NCBI GenBank assembly: GCA_951812525.1
Contig: OX638316.1
Location: forward strand, 4,706,506-4,770,505
Origin: an uncultured Poribacteria bacterium
GTDB taxonomy: Bacteria; Poribacteria; WGA-4E; WGA-3G
Direction: 5' to 3'
DNA length: 64,000 nt
The notes beneath the pieces are model-generated. The model was not told the DNA's origin. It worked only from the letters and a program-made list of their open reading frames with translations, and did not search any database. Below, one piece after another: positions 19,056 to 26,729 of the stretch. Made by a program: the position numbers and the translations under genes. Position 1 is the first letter of the stretch. The number at the start of each line of letters is the position of its first letter.

Positions 19056-19850
19056 ATGGGAAAAGTGATCGTAGTAACATCAGGAAAGGGAGGTGTCGGT
19101 AAAACGACGTCTACAGCGAATTTAGGGACAGCCCTTGCCCTCCTGGGTAAGACGGTCGCGCTCGTTGATGCAGATGTCGGGCTTCGGAATCTCGATATTG
19201 TCCTGGGTCTTGAGAGCCGGATCGTTTATACCTCAATGGACGTTATCGATAAGCAGTGCGAACTCTCAAAAGCACTAGTTAGAGATCGTCGGGTTGATGG
19301 TCTTATGCTTCTCGCAGCCTCACAGAAAAACAACAAAGACGATATCCAGCCGGCGCAGATGAAAGCGATTTGCGATAAGCTGCGGACTACACATGATTTT
19401 GTTTTGGTTGATTCGCCTGCCGGTATTGAGCGTGGTTTCAGTAACGCTTCGGCAGGTGCAGACGAAGCCATCATTGTTACAACCCCAGATGTCTCCGCGA
19501 TTCGGGATGCCGACCGAATTATTGGATTGTTGCAACATGCAAGAATCGAACCGATCAACCTTGTTTTAAATCGCTTTTCGCCAGAGCTTGTTGGGAACGG
19601 TAGTATGATGAATCAAGAAGATGTTATAGATATTCTCAACATCGATCTCTTGGGCATTGTTCCCGAAGACGTAGGCGTGATCACGTCGACGAATCGCGGG
19701 ATACCTCTTGTCTATGAAGAAAATTCCTCGGGTGCCCAGGCATATATGCGTATTGCACGACGGATGACGGGTCAGCAAATACCAATCCCAGATTTAGAAC
19801 AGAAGGGTCTGTTCACCAGTATCATGAATTGGTTCACCAGAAATAGTTAA
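19056..19850 (+). CDS. minD: Septum site-determining ATPase MinD
   Basis: The 264-aa product is a ParA/MinD-type ATPase with the deviant Walker A GKGGVGKTTSTANLG (residues about 10-24), ALVDADVGLRNLDIVLGL and DFVLVDSPAG. The C-terminus FTSIMNWFTR is a plausible amphipathic membrane-targeting helix. MinD binds the membrane in its ATP form, recruits MinC and is released by MinE. A strong AGGAGG precedes the ATG. Length is standard. Confidence 0.97.
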   Translation: MGKVIVVTSGKGGVGKTTSTANLGTALALLGKTVALVDADVGLRNLDIVLGLESRIVYTSMDVIDKQCELSKALVRDRRVDGLMLLAASQKNNKDDIQPAQMKAICDKLRTTHDFVLVDSPAGIERGFSNASAGADEAIIVTTPDVSAIRDADRIIGLLQHARIEPINLVLNRFSPELVGNGSMMNQEDVIDILNIDLLGIVPEDVGVITSTNRGIPLVYEENSSGAQAYMRIARRMTGQQIPIPDLEQKGLFTSIMNWFTRNS

Positions 19851-19861
19851 GGAGTCAGCAT

Positions 19862-20134
19862 ATGAGTATAAGCATTAGACAGCTATTCGGGCGCAAACCG
19901 AAATCAAGTAGTATTGCAAAACAGCGCCTGCAGCTTGTCATTACACAAGATAGATTCGATGTTGATGACCGCGTCAACACAAGGTTACTTCACGAATTGA
20001 CAGAGGTATTAGCGAAATACTTTGAGTTTTCGATGAACTCTGTCCAGATGTCGCTGAAACAGGAAGGTAACTCTTACGTACTCGTCGCCGATTTCCCTTA
20101 TAAGAATGGACACGACGTGAGTGGCAATAAATAA
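19862..20134 (+). CDS. minE: Cell division topological specificity factor MinE
   Basis: The 90-aa product shows the MinE layout: an N-terminal amphipathic segment (ISIRQLFG), a MinD-binding/anti-MinCD part (SSIAKQRLQLVITQDR) and the C-terminal dimerisation domain (LLHELTEVLAKYFEFS). It stimulates MinD ATPase activity and sets the division site. It closes the min operon, with AAGGAG before the ATG. A short hairpin GCGTTT-AAG-AAACGC follows at 20156-20170 without a T-run. Confidence 0.93.
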   Translation: MSISIRQLFGRKPKSSSIAKQRLQLVITQDRFDVDDRVNTRLLHELTEVLAKYFEFSMNSVQMSLKQEGNSYVLVADFPYKNGHDVSGNK

Positions 20135-20199
20135 CTGACTGTTTGGAAGATGCGTGCGTTTAAGAAACGCTTAGAGGAAATTGCGATCATTTCACGGTA

Positions 20200-21015
20200 T
20201 CAGAGAATTAATTCCCAGATGGCATTTGCGACCCCGTTATCGTCATTCGTCCCTGTGATATAATCTGCACAGGCACGAATCGGTGGGACTCCGTTCGCCA
20301 TCGCTATGCCGAAACCGGCAGTTTTGAGTAAACTTTCGTCATTGTAGCTATCCCCAAAGGCAACAACAGTATCTATTGGGATGTCAAAGCGATCCGCCAA
20401 AGCTGATAAAGCGCGTCCCTTGGTAACTTCAGGATTCATAAATTCAATATATTCTGGTTGGGTCTGCGTGACGTAAAGTTTTTCTGTGTAATCGGTTTGA
20501 AAATTGCTTAAGAGCACCGGTAATTCTTCGGATGCGTGAATAATAAGCATTTTCGTGGGCGTCTCACCAGCCAACTCACGTAAGTTTCCAACCGCCGTCG
20601 CTGGAACACCAGTCCGCTCTTCATAAAGGTCACTCCAAGCGTTCCGTTCAGCCACATAGAGCTCATCATTCAGACAGAAATTGAGGTGAAGTCCCTGTTG
20701 ATTACAGGCATCAACGATTTCCATGGCGTAATCAGCCGGAACGGGTATGTGATGATATACCTCACCACTTGTGGCATGTCGCACCATCCCACCGTTATAT
20801 GAAATAATGGGGTTTTCTAAGCCAATCTCGTCGCTGATGGGTTGGATAGACCGGTGCATCCTTCCTGATACCAAAACAACCAGAATGTCGTTTGCTGCGA
20901 GTTCTCGAAGTGCCTCGCAGTTCTTTGACGGTAGCACGTGTTCGCTATTTAGCAGCGTACCATCTAAGTCAAAGGCAGCTAAACGACACCGGATTTTTGT
21001 ATTCTCGCCTTCCAT
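20200..21015 (-). CDS. Cof-type HAD-superfamily phosphatase
   Basis: The 271-aa product carries HAD motif I FDLDGTLLNSEH (residues about 15-26), motif II VLVSGR and motif IV VVAFGDSYNDESLL, with the large C2-type cap of the Cof subfamily between them. These enzymes dephosphorylate sugar phosphates, flavin or vitamin-B6 phosphates; the substrate cannot be read from sequence. GGAGGAAAAAAGAA precedes the ATG. It faces the min operon and ends 65 bp from minE. Confidence 0.88.
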   Translation of the reverse strand: MEGENTKIRCRLAAFDLDGTLLNSEHVLPSKNCEALRELAANDILVVLVSGRMHRSIQPISDEIGLENPIISYNGGMVRHATSGEVYHHIPVPADYAMEIVDACNQQGLHLNFCLNDELYVAERNAWSDLYEERTGVPATAVGNLRELAGETPTKMLIIHASEELPVLLSNFQTDYTEKLYVTQTQPEYIEFMNPEVTKGRALSALADRFDIPIDTVVAFGDSYNDESLLKTAGFGIAMANGVPPIRACADYITGTNDDNGVANAIWELIL

Positions 21016-21162
21016 TTCTTTTTTCCTCCATTTTAGTATGAATACGAAGATGTAAAATATTAGGTTGACCGACGTGCGATGAATCGCACTACTACGTACC
21101 TCTCCTCGTCAGATATAGAACTCCGAAATCAACGCCGAACCGGCGTGCAAGGGTTATAAGTC

Positions 21163-21184
21163 GGGATCAGGAGATCCCACCTAC
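21163..21184 (+). repeat. GATC-stem hairpin followed by ACCTAC
   Basis: GGGATC-AGGA-GATCCC gives a 6-bp perfect stem and is followed by ACCTAC. It lies just 3' of the ABC ATPase gene. Confidence 0.7.
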
Positions 21185-21204
21185 AAGGATTTACGTAGTC
21201 TCAA

Positions 21205-22323
21205 CTATAAGAGTACTCGCTCGGTTTTCCGATCGAAGAGGTGCATCTCTGCCTCATTGAAATCTAACCAGATCGTATCCCCAACTTCAACACGAAACGT
21301 GGGATGGGTTCTAACCCGAAGTAGGATCGGTTCTTGGGTCTGCAAGTGTGTGCCGAGACGAATGTCAAGAATGTTTACTGCACCGAGCGGCTCAACCAGG
21401 TGGACCTCGGCGGAGATTTTTTGGGCATCGGGTTGATGCGCAGCGGTGATGTGCTCGGGACGGATTCCGAAGACTAAGCCGTTCTCTTGTGCAGCGGTGG
21501 TGATGGCTGCCTGTCTTTTTGGCGATAGCGGTAGGTAAACATCGGTGTGGCTGAGTCGTAGGACGGATTCACCTTCGTGTGCGGTGAGTTCAGCGTCAAG
21601 CAGGTTCATCGTGGGCATACCCATAAATCCGGCAACGAAGAGGCTTTCTGGTCTGTTATAGACTTCGTACGGCGTTCCAATTTGCTGCAGGAGACCTTGG
21701 TGAATGACGGCTATTCTGTCTGCCAAGGACATGGCTTCGACTTGGTCATGGGTCACAAAAATGGTTGTTGCCCCGATTTCGTGTTGGAGTCGCTTAATCT
21801 CGGCACGGGTATCCACTCGCATTTTGGCATCTAAATTCGCCATGGGCTCATCAAGGAGGTAAACTTTGGGCTGGCGGACCATTGCGCGTCCAAGTGCGAC
21901 GCGTTGCATCTCTCCGCCACTGAGCATACTCGGTTTCCGGTTCAGCATATTGGATATTTGCAAAATATCGGCAACTCGCTTGACTTGTGTGTCAATCTCT
22001 GATTTTGAGACCTTCACGGCTTTGAGTGGAAAGGCGATGTTATCGTAGACGCTCAGATGGGGGTAGAGTGCGTAGAATTGGAAGACGAAGGCTATGTCTC
22101 GATCTGCTGGTGAGAGATCGTTGACCCGCTCGTTATCAATGCGGATATCGCCTTCTTCTGGGTGTTCTAAGCCTGCGATGAGACGGAGTGTAGTGGTTTT
22201 GCCACAGCCTGAGGGACCGAGAAAGACAACAAATTCTTTGTCCTGGATTTCCAAGTTAAAATCTCTGACAGCAATAACATCGCCGTAGCGTTTTACAATA
22301 TTTTCAAGTTTGATGTTTGCCAT
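21205..22323 (-). CDS. Carbohydrate-type ABC importer ATPase (MsmK/UgpC family)
   Basis: The 372-aa product has Walker A GPSGCGKTTTLRL, signature LSGGEMQRVALGRAM, Walker B VYLLDEPMANLD and the switch His in FVTHD. A C-terminal TOBE/MalK-type regulatory domain follows (from about residue 235). Such ATPases energise sugar or glycerol-3-phosphate importers and may serve several permease pairs. No permease or binding protein is adjacent, so it is an orphan here; the dipeptide-type permeases at 54-56 kb belong to another class. The ATG has no strong ribosome-binding site and lies next to a heptamer array. Confidence 0.9.
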   Translation of the reverse strand: MANIKLENIVKRYGDVIAVRDFNLEIQDKEFVVFLGPSGCGKTTTLRLIAGLEHPEEGDIRIDNERVNDLSPADRDIAFVFQFYALYPHLSVYDNIAFPLKAVKVSKSEIDTQVKRVADILQISNMLNRKPSMLSGGEMQRVALGRAMVRQPKVYLLDEPMANLDAKMRVDTRAEIKRLQHEIGATTIFVTHDQVEAMSLADRIAVIHQGLLQQIGTPYEVYNRPESLFVAGFMGMPTMNLLDAELTAHEGESVLRLSHTDVYLPLSPKRQAAITTAAQENGLVFGIRPEHITAAHQPDAQKISAEVHLVEPLGAVNILDIRLGTHLQTQEPILLRVRTHPTFRVEVGDTIWLDFNEAEMHLFDRKTERVLL

Positions 22324-22329
22324 GATTTG

Positions 22330-22357
22330 GGGTTATGGGTTGTCGGTTGTGGGTTAT
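22330..22357. repeat. Heptamer tandem repeat, GGGTTRT-type
   Basis: Four 7-mers: GGGTTAT, GGGTTGT, CGGTTGT, GGGTTAT. The array sits directly upstream of the ABC ATPase start, in its expected leader. Confidence 0.75.
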
Positions 22358-22430
22358 GAGTCCGAGGGGTTCATTTTCTGAATCGCAGATTTTAAGATGT
22401 TGGCTATAGACAGATTCCTTATACTGTAAG

Positions 22431-22457
22431 CCGGCAAGGTTAGAAACCTCGCCTACC
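22431..22457. repeat. GGTAGGC-type hairpin (copy 1)
   Basis: CCGGCAAGGTT-AGA-AACCTCGCC then TACC. The same stem-loop plus CCTACC/GGTAGG border occurs at 23547, 47675, 50019, 52363, 58756 and 61279 with changed stem bases. Confidence 0.7.
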
Positions 22458-22487
22458 ATAGAATGACATTGGATACCTCGCCTACTA

Positions 22488-22580
22488 TAACGCAAGTTGC
22501 TACTAACAAATATTGGACATCTCAATAACCTTTTTCAGGCACTTCCTCACCCTGGAGGGGTGACATGTCTATAGAAAACT
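22488..22580. repeat. TAACGCAAGTTGC element with CACCC hairpin and ATGTCTATAGAAAA tail
   Basis: TAACGCAAGTTGCTACTAACA opens the element. CACCCTGGAGGGGTG (22548-22562) and ACATGTCTATAGAAAA close it. The same order is found at 48879-48968, and the two intervening stretches are also similar (both end in CTTTTT...CCTCACCC). Confidence 0.65.
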
Positions 22581-22588
22581 ACAGCGCG

Positions 22589-23167
22589 CTAAAAACCAAA
22601 GGATCCTTGCATTAGAAAGTGCATCACTGCGCCTGATACCAATGGGACAGTGAGGTTGTCGTCAATTGGAACTGGCATCATCTCTACGATTGTGGCGACT
22701 AAGGCTCCGATAATCCCTATAACAGGAGGTAATTTGACTAATGCGATTGCGGTACAAACGACGAAACACGCGAGACTTCCCTCTAAACTCTTTGTGCCCA
22801 AGAGTTTTGTTTTTCCCCACATTCTTCCTATCAACGCCGCTGCGAGATCCCCTAACACCATAAAAAAGATACAGACGATAGCGAGCGTCTTAGCAAAAAA
22901 AAGAATACATAAGAAGGTACTGATGATGTAGTAGGTTGCGCCTGTCATGGCACCCTTGCGTTCATGTCCCCGGAGCATGGGTGCGAAGACTTGAAAAAAG
23001 AAATTACCAAAATCAGGAGAAAACCGTTTTACTAATTCCACGGTAAGCGCAATGCCAGTCAATACACCCATCCCGATTAACATCGTAGGCTTATCGAGAA
23101 AGAAATAGATAACCGGTAGAATAAGTCCTGCTAAATGAATGCTTTTCCGAAGAAGTTCGCTTAACAT
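22589..23167 (-). CDS. Diacylglycerol/polyprenol kinase-family membrane protein
   Basis: The 192-aa product is very hydrophobic, with about six membrane helices. It begins with the family-typical ELLRKSIHLAGLILP and contains the cytidylyl/kinase signature region GDLAAALIGRMWGKTKL...KSLEGSLACF. Relatives are CTP-dependent polyprenol, dolichol or diacylglycerol kinases and phosphatidate-cytidylyltransferase-like proteins of the membrane. The ATG at 23167 is preferred over an upstream TTG because GGAAGG lies 7 bases before it. The substrate is not determined by the sequence. Confidence 0.82.
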   Translation of the reverse strand: MLSELLRKSIHLAGLILPVIYFFLDKPTMLIGMGVLTGIALTVELVKRFSPDFGNFFFQVFAPMLRGHERKGAMTGATYYIISTFLCILFFAKTLAIVCIFFMVLGDLAAALIGRMWGKTKLLGTKSLEGSLACFVVCTAIALVKLPPVIGIIGALVATIVEMMPVPIDDNLTVPLVSGAVMHFLMQGSFGF

Positions 23168-23633
23168 GAATTGCCTTCCATACAAGAGTATAACGTCTGC
23201 TTAATTATTATAGGGTTTATAGGGGAAAAATATCAAGAGGAAATACATAGTTGTGAGTTGTGGGTTGTCAGCGTCATATTTATTTTTTTATTTTTTGACA
23301 AAAAAATAACACATTTTTGTATCATTCAGAGATTATAATTTTTATACCATTGGATTAGTGTTGAGAATAGAAATGTTGACGAAGCACCGTTGGACGTTCT
23401 ATGTAAAGTTGGACGTTCTATGTAAAGTAGAAAGGACGGATTTTTACATCCGTCCGCTCCGCTGGGTAAGCAGATTAATAACTATGGTGAATTATGAAAA
23501 TACATTCACATTTCAGCAAACCATGAACTGAAAAACGTAACACACCGGTAGGCGAAGTTTCCTAACTTCGCCGAGCAGAGAGTATAGGTAATTCTAAAAT
23601 CTACCATAAGTGAGGAATCAATACGGGTATAAA
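23168..23633. other. Non-coding divergent region with tandem 19-mer and hairpins
   Basis: The 466-bp gap between divergent genes carries a direct repeat of TTGGACGTTCTATGTAAAG (about 23389 and 23408), a hairpin GGACGGAT-TTTTAC-ATCCGTCC near 23435, and the GGTAGGC-type hairpin at 23547-23573. Long T/A runs lie around 23280-23310. Promoters for both flanking genes must be here, but I could not assign a good -35/-10 pair. Confidence 0.5.
23547..23573. repeat. GGTAGGC-type hairpin (copy 2)
   Basis: GGTAGGCGAAGTT-TCCT-AACTTCGCCG. The stem GGCGAAGTT/AACTTCGCC differs from GGCGAGGTT/AACCTCGCC of other copies by a compensated pair. Confidence 0.75.
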
Positions 23634-26498
23634 ATGAGAAGACTCCTAAATATAGGTTGGCAAACCCTATCCTTCGGGGAATGTTTCTGCATCGGCTTGT
23701 TGGTTTTGCTCCTTGGGACGGGACTCGGACTTGCGGAAACAAGTGCAGCCGACGAACAAACGCAAGAGGTCGTAAAAATCACAGGTATTGTTGTCGATAG
23801 TGAAACAGAAGCACCGCTATCGGGTGTAGTCATTCGGGTTATTGATACACAGATTCAGGTGACGACAGATGAAACTGGTGCATTTTCACTAGACTTGCCG
23901 AGAGGTAGCTACAGGATCCATGCAGGTGCACCGTTTTATAACACGTATGTGGTCCCTGATTTTCAAATCAATGAGACAGAAGCCCCGCAACCGTTACAAA
24001 TACCACTGGTTCCGCAAGTGGTCAAACTTGACGCCGTCAAGTTGCCTGTGCAGTTAAGCCAGTCGAGTGAGCGCGGTCTGCTTGAAAAACGGATGCGCAG
24101 CTCACAGATTGAGGACAGTATTAGTACCGAAGAAATTAGTCGGCTTCCAGCATCATCCGCGGGTGATGCGATTAAACGGGTAACAGGTGTTAGCATCGTT
24201 GGCGGTCGTTATGTATTTGTCCGCGGATTGGGGGAACGCTATAGCAACACACTTCTCAACAACGTTGAGATCCCGAGTCCTGAACCGAACCGACGGGTTG
24301 TACCGTTGGATATTTTTCCAGCGAGCCTGCTTGCGAGTTTACAGACAGTCAAAACATTCACGCCCGACCAGCCTGGCGGTTTCGCGGGTGGCTCTGTCCA
24401 AGTGTTTACGAAAGACTTTCCAGAAGAGTTGAACATATCGCTGTCGATGTCAAGCGGTTTCAACACACAAGCGACAGGTACAGACGGCTTGACGTATCCG
24501 GGTGGTAATTATGATTTTTTAGGGTTTGATGACGGCTCGCGCGATTTACCTGGGATTGTTCAAAATCAGGCAGCAGATTTACCGATTCGTGAACGTGGGC
24601 GTTTTACCCCTTTAGGGTTCACCCAGGAACAGATTCAAGAGTTCGGTCAATCGTTTTCTAATGTCTGGTCGCCGGAACGACAGGTGATTCCTGTCAATCA
24701 AAGCTACAAATTCAGTCTTGGCAATAGCAACACGCTTTTCGGTAAAGAGTTCGGTTACTTAGGCGTTGTCTCTTATGGTAATAGTCACAGTTATGACACA
24801 CAGGTCCGTAACGCCTTCCGTATTGGCTTAAACGAGACGCTTTCACCCGTAACCTCGTATGACATTGAACGGAGCGGAAATGAAGTAGACTGGGGTAGCG
24901 TAGTGAACGCGAGCCTTCGCTTCTCTCCAGAACATCAACTCAGCATCCGCACGCTTTTCACACATACGGCTGAAGACGAAACCCGGACATGGGAAGGTTT
25001 CAATGCAGACAGAAATACCGATATGCGCAGCTTCCGTCTCCGCTACGTTGAACGTGAACTCTTCTCTGGACAGGTCGCTGGGACCCATGACTTCAATTTC
25101 GGTGAACCGAGTTTGGAAGGTCCAAAGCAGCCGGATGTTTCGATGGAGTGGCGGCTTACTTATTCTCGTGCTTCACGAGATGAACCCGACACACGCGAGA
25201 ATATCTACGAAGATAGGGGGGACGGCACCTACACGTTCCGCGATGTGACGCACAGCGGTAGCAGATTCTTCTTCGACCTTGAAGATGATGAATACAACGC
25301 TCGCGTTGATTGGAAAGTTCCGATTGGTGCGGAAGGGCTCTTCAAATTTGGAGGTCTTCTGCGAGATAGATCGCGGACGTTTGATGCCCGTCGATTTAGA
25401 TTTTTGCCTTCAGACGGGGTAAATGCCACTGTCAATCTCTCCGACCCGCCTGAAATACTTTTCCAAACCCAAAATATAGCACCTCGTGTTTTTGAATTGC
25501 GTGAATCCACGCGGGCAACGGATAACTATTTGGCAGATCACTCTATTTACTCAGGCTACCTCATGCTAGATATGCCAGTTAACACGAAATGGCAGTTCAT
25601 GACGGGGTTGAGATTGGAATCTTCTGGGCAAAAGGTTACAACCTACGATCCGTTCTCTGCCGCGGCAGCCCCGATTGTAGCCGACTTGGAAACCCTCGAT
25701 TTACTCCCCGGAGCGAACTTGACGTACCGCTTAACGGAGCGAATGAATTTGCGATTCGCAGCATCTCGTACTATCACGCGACCGGACTTCCGGGAACTTG
25801 CACCGTTTGAATTTACAGATTTCGTTGGTGGCAGAACAATCTTGGGTAACCCGGAGTTGGAACGAACCCAGATCAATAATTTTGACTTCCGCTGGGAAGC
25901 GTTTCCACAGATAGGTGGCATTTTGGCGGTAAGTGCGTTCTATAAACGGTTCCAAAAACCGATTGAGCAGATTGTCCAACCGCAGGCAGAGGTCCGAATC
26001 ACCTACGAAAACGCCGAAGGTGCTAACAATTACGGCTTGGAGTTAGAAGCACGCCAAAATTTAGGTGTTCTCACAAATGCACTGCGTAAATTCTCGATTA
26101 ACACAAACGCTGCACTGATCTCCTCGCAAGTCGTCTTGCCGGAGGATGTCGGCATTCAGACATCTTCCGAGCGTCCGCTACAGGGTCAGTGTCCATATAT
26201 TGTTAACATGTCCATCGGTTTTGAAGACCCTGACTGGGGCATTTCAAGTGCGGTTGCGTACAACATTTTTGGACGTAGGCTCTCTGAAGTGGGTAACCAC
26301 GGGGTGCCAGATGTATACGAACAACCACGCGGTCAACTCGACGTGAGTTTCAGCCGGGTCGTTGCCGATTACTATAAGATTAGTTTTGCTGCGAAAAACC
26401 TACTCGATCCCAATGTCCATTTCAAACAGGGCGAGGCGACTTATGTTCGGTATAAATTGGGCAGAGCGTTCTCGTTTGGCATAAGCTACAATCTGTAG
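23634..26498 (+). CDS. TonB-dependent outer-membrane receptor with N-terminal CarboxypepD-reg-like domain
   Basis: The product (954 aa from the ATG at 23634) starts with a signal sequence ending near GLGLAETSA. It continues with a small beta-sandwich carboxypeptidase-regulatory-like domain (ITGIVVDSETEAPLSGVVI), then the plug (SIVGGRYVFVRGLGERYSNT, PGGFAGGSVQVFTKDFPEE) and a large beta-barrel ending in a TonB-receptor C-terminus (FSFGISYNL). It is a ligand-gated importer of the outer membrane energised by TonB. The ligand is not evident. The ATG is preferred over a GTG 24 bases upstream. The next genes encode two lipoproteins and a TonB-like protein, so a dedicated uptake unit is likely. Confidence 0.9.
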   Translation: MRRLLNIGWQTLSFGECFCIGLLVLLLGTGLGLAETSAADEQTQEVVKITGIVVDSETEAPLSGVVIRVIDTQIQVTTDETGAFSLDLPRGSYRIHAGAPFYNTYVVPDFQINETEAPQPLQIPLVPQVVKLDAVKLPVQLSQSSERGLLEKRMRSSQIEDSISTEEISRLPASSAGDAIKRVTGVSIVGGRYVFVRGLGERYSNTLLNNVEIPSPEPNRRVVPLDIFPASLLASLQTVKTFTPDQPGGFAGGSVQVFTKDFPEELNISLSMSSGFNTQATGTDGLTYPGGNYDFLGFDDGSRDLPGIVQNQAADLPIRERGRFTPLGFTQEQIQEFGQSFSNVWSPERQVIPVNQSYKFSLGNSNTLFGKEFGYLGVVSYGNSHSYDTQVRNAFRIGLNETLSPVTSYDIERSGNEVDWGSVVNASLRFSPEHQLSIRTLFTHTAEDETRTWEGFNADRNTDMRSFRLRYVERELFSGQVAGTHDFNFGEPSLEGPKQPDVSMEWRLTYSRASRDEPDTRENIYEDRGDGTYTFRDVTHSGSRFFFDLEDDEYNARVDWKVPIGAEGLFKFGGLLRDRSRTFDARRFRFLPSDGVNATVNLSDPPEILFQTQNIAPRVFELRESTRATDNYLADHSIYSGYLMLDMPVNTKWQFMTGLRLESSGQKVTTYDPFSAAAAPIVADLETLDLLPGANLTYRLTERMNLRFAASRTITRPDFRELAPFEFTDFVGGRTILGNPELERTQINNFDFRWEAFPQIGGILAVSAFYKRFQKPIEQIVQPQAEVRITYENAEGANNYGLELEARQNLGVLTNALRKFSINTNAALISSQVVLPEDVGIQTSSERPLQGQCPYIVNMSIGFEDPDWGISSAVAYNIFGRRLSEVGNHGVPDVYEQPRGQLDVSFSRVVADYYKISFAAKNLLDPNVHFKQGEATYVRYKLGRAFSFGISYNL

Positions 26499-26576
26499 CT
26501 TATGACTGTCAGCAATCAGCAAAGAGGGCGTAAAAGTCTTGGGAAATTGTAAAAAAATCATAATATTGTCATTTTC

Positions 26577-26605
26577 TTGCAACAATCTATCGGTATCCTT
26601 ATAGT
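26577..26605 (+). promoter_or_regulatory. Promoter of the beta-helix lipoprotein gene
   Basis: TTGCAA (26577-26582) and TATAGT (26600-26605) are 17 bp apart. The same -35 word TTGCAA with a 17-bp spacer is used by the tRNA-Asn promoter at 63720. Confidence 0.55.
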
Positions 26606-26638
26606 GAAGGAAATTTACAACAGCGACTTAAAATTGAG

Positions 26639-26696
26639 GGCGATATACATCGCCGAGTCGCGACCATTGGTGCCTATCCCTCTAATCGGTTAGGCA
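26639..26696 (+). promoter_or_regulatory. Structured 5' leader with two hairpins
   Basis: Downstream of the promoter and upstream of the ATG are GGCGAT-ATAC-ATCGCC (26639-26654) and TGCCTA...TAGGCA (26671-26696, 14-base loop), followed by an A-rich stretch and AAAAAAGGAGC before the ATG. This could be a regulatory or stabilising leader. It does not match any riboswitch class I know. Confidence 0.4.
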
Positions 26697-26729
26697 TAAA
26701 ATAAAAATAAAAAAGGAGCTTAGTTACTC

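Noticed and set aside
23295-23339. Promoter TTGACA ... TATAAT upstream of the TonB receptor
   Set aside because: The boxes are 33 bp apart, too far for one sigma-70 promoter, and no alternative box at 16-18 bp is convincing.
26639-26696. Known riboswitch class
   Set aside because: The two hairpins do not match the conserved cores of cobalamin, TPP, SAM, glycine or molybdenum-cofactor riboswitches as I remember them.
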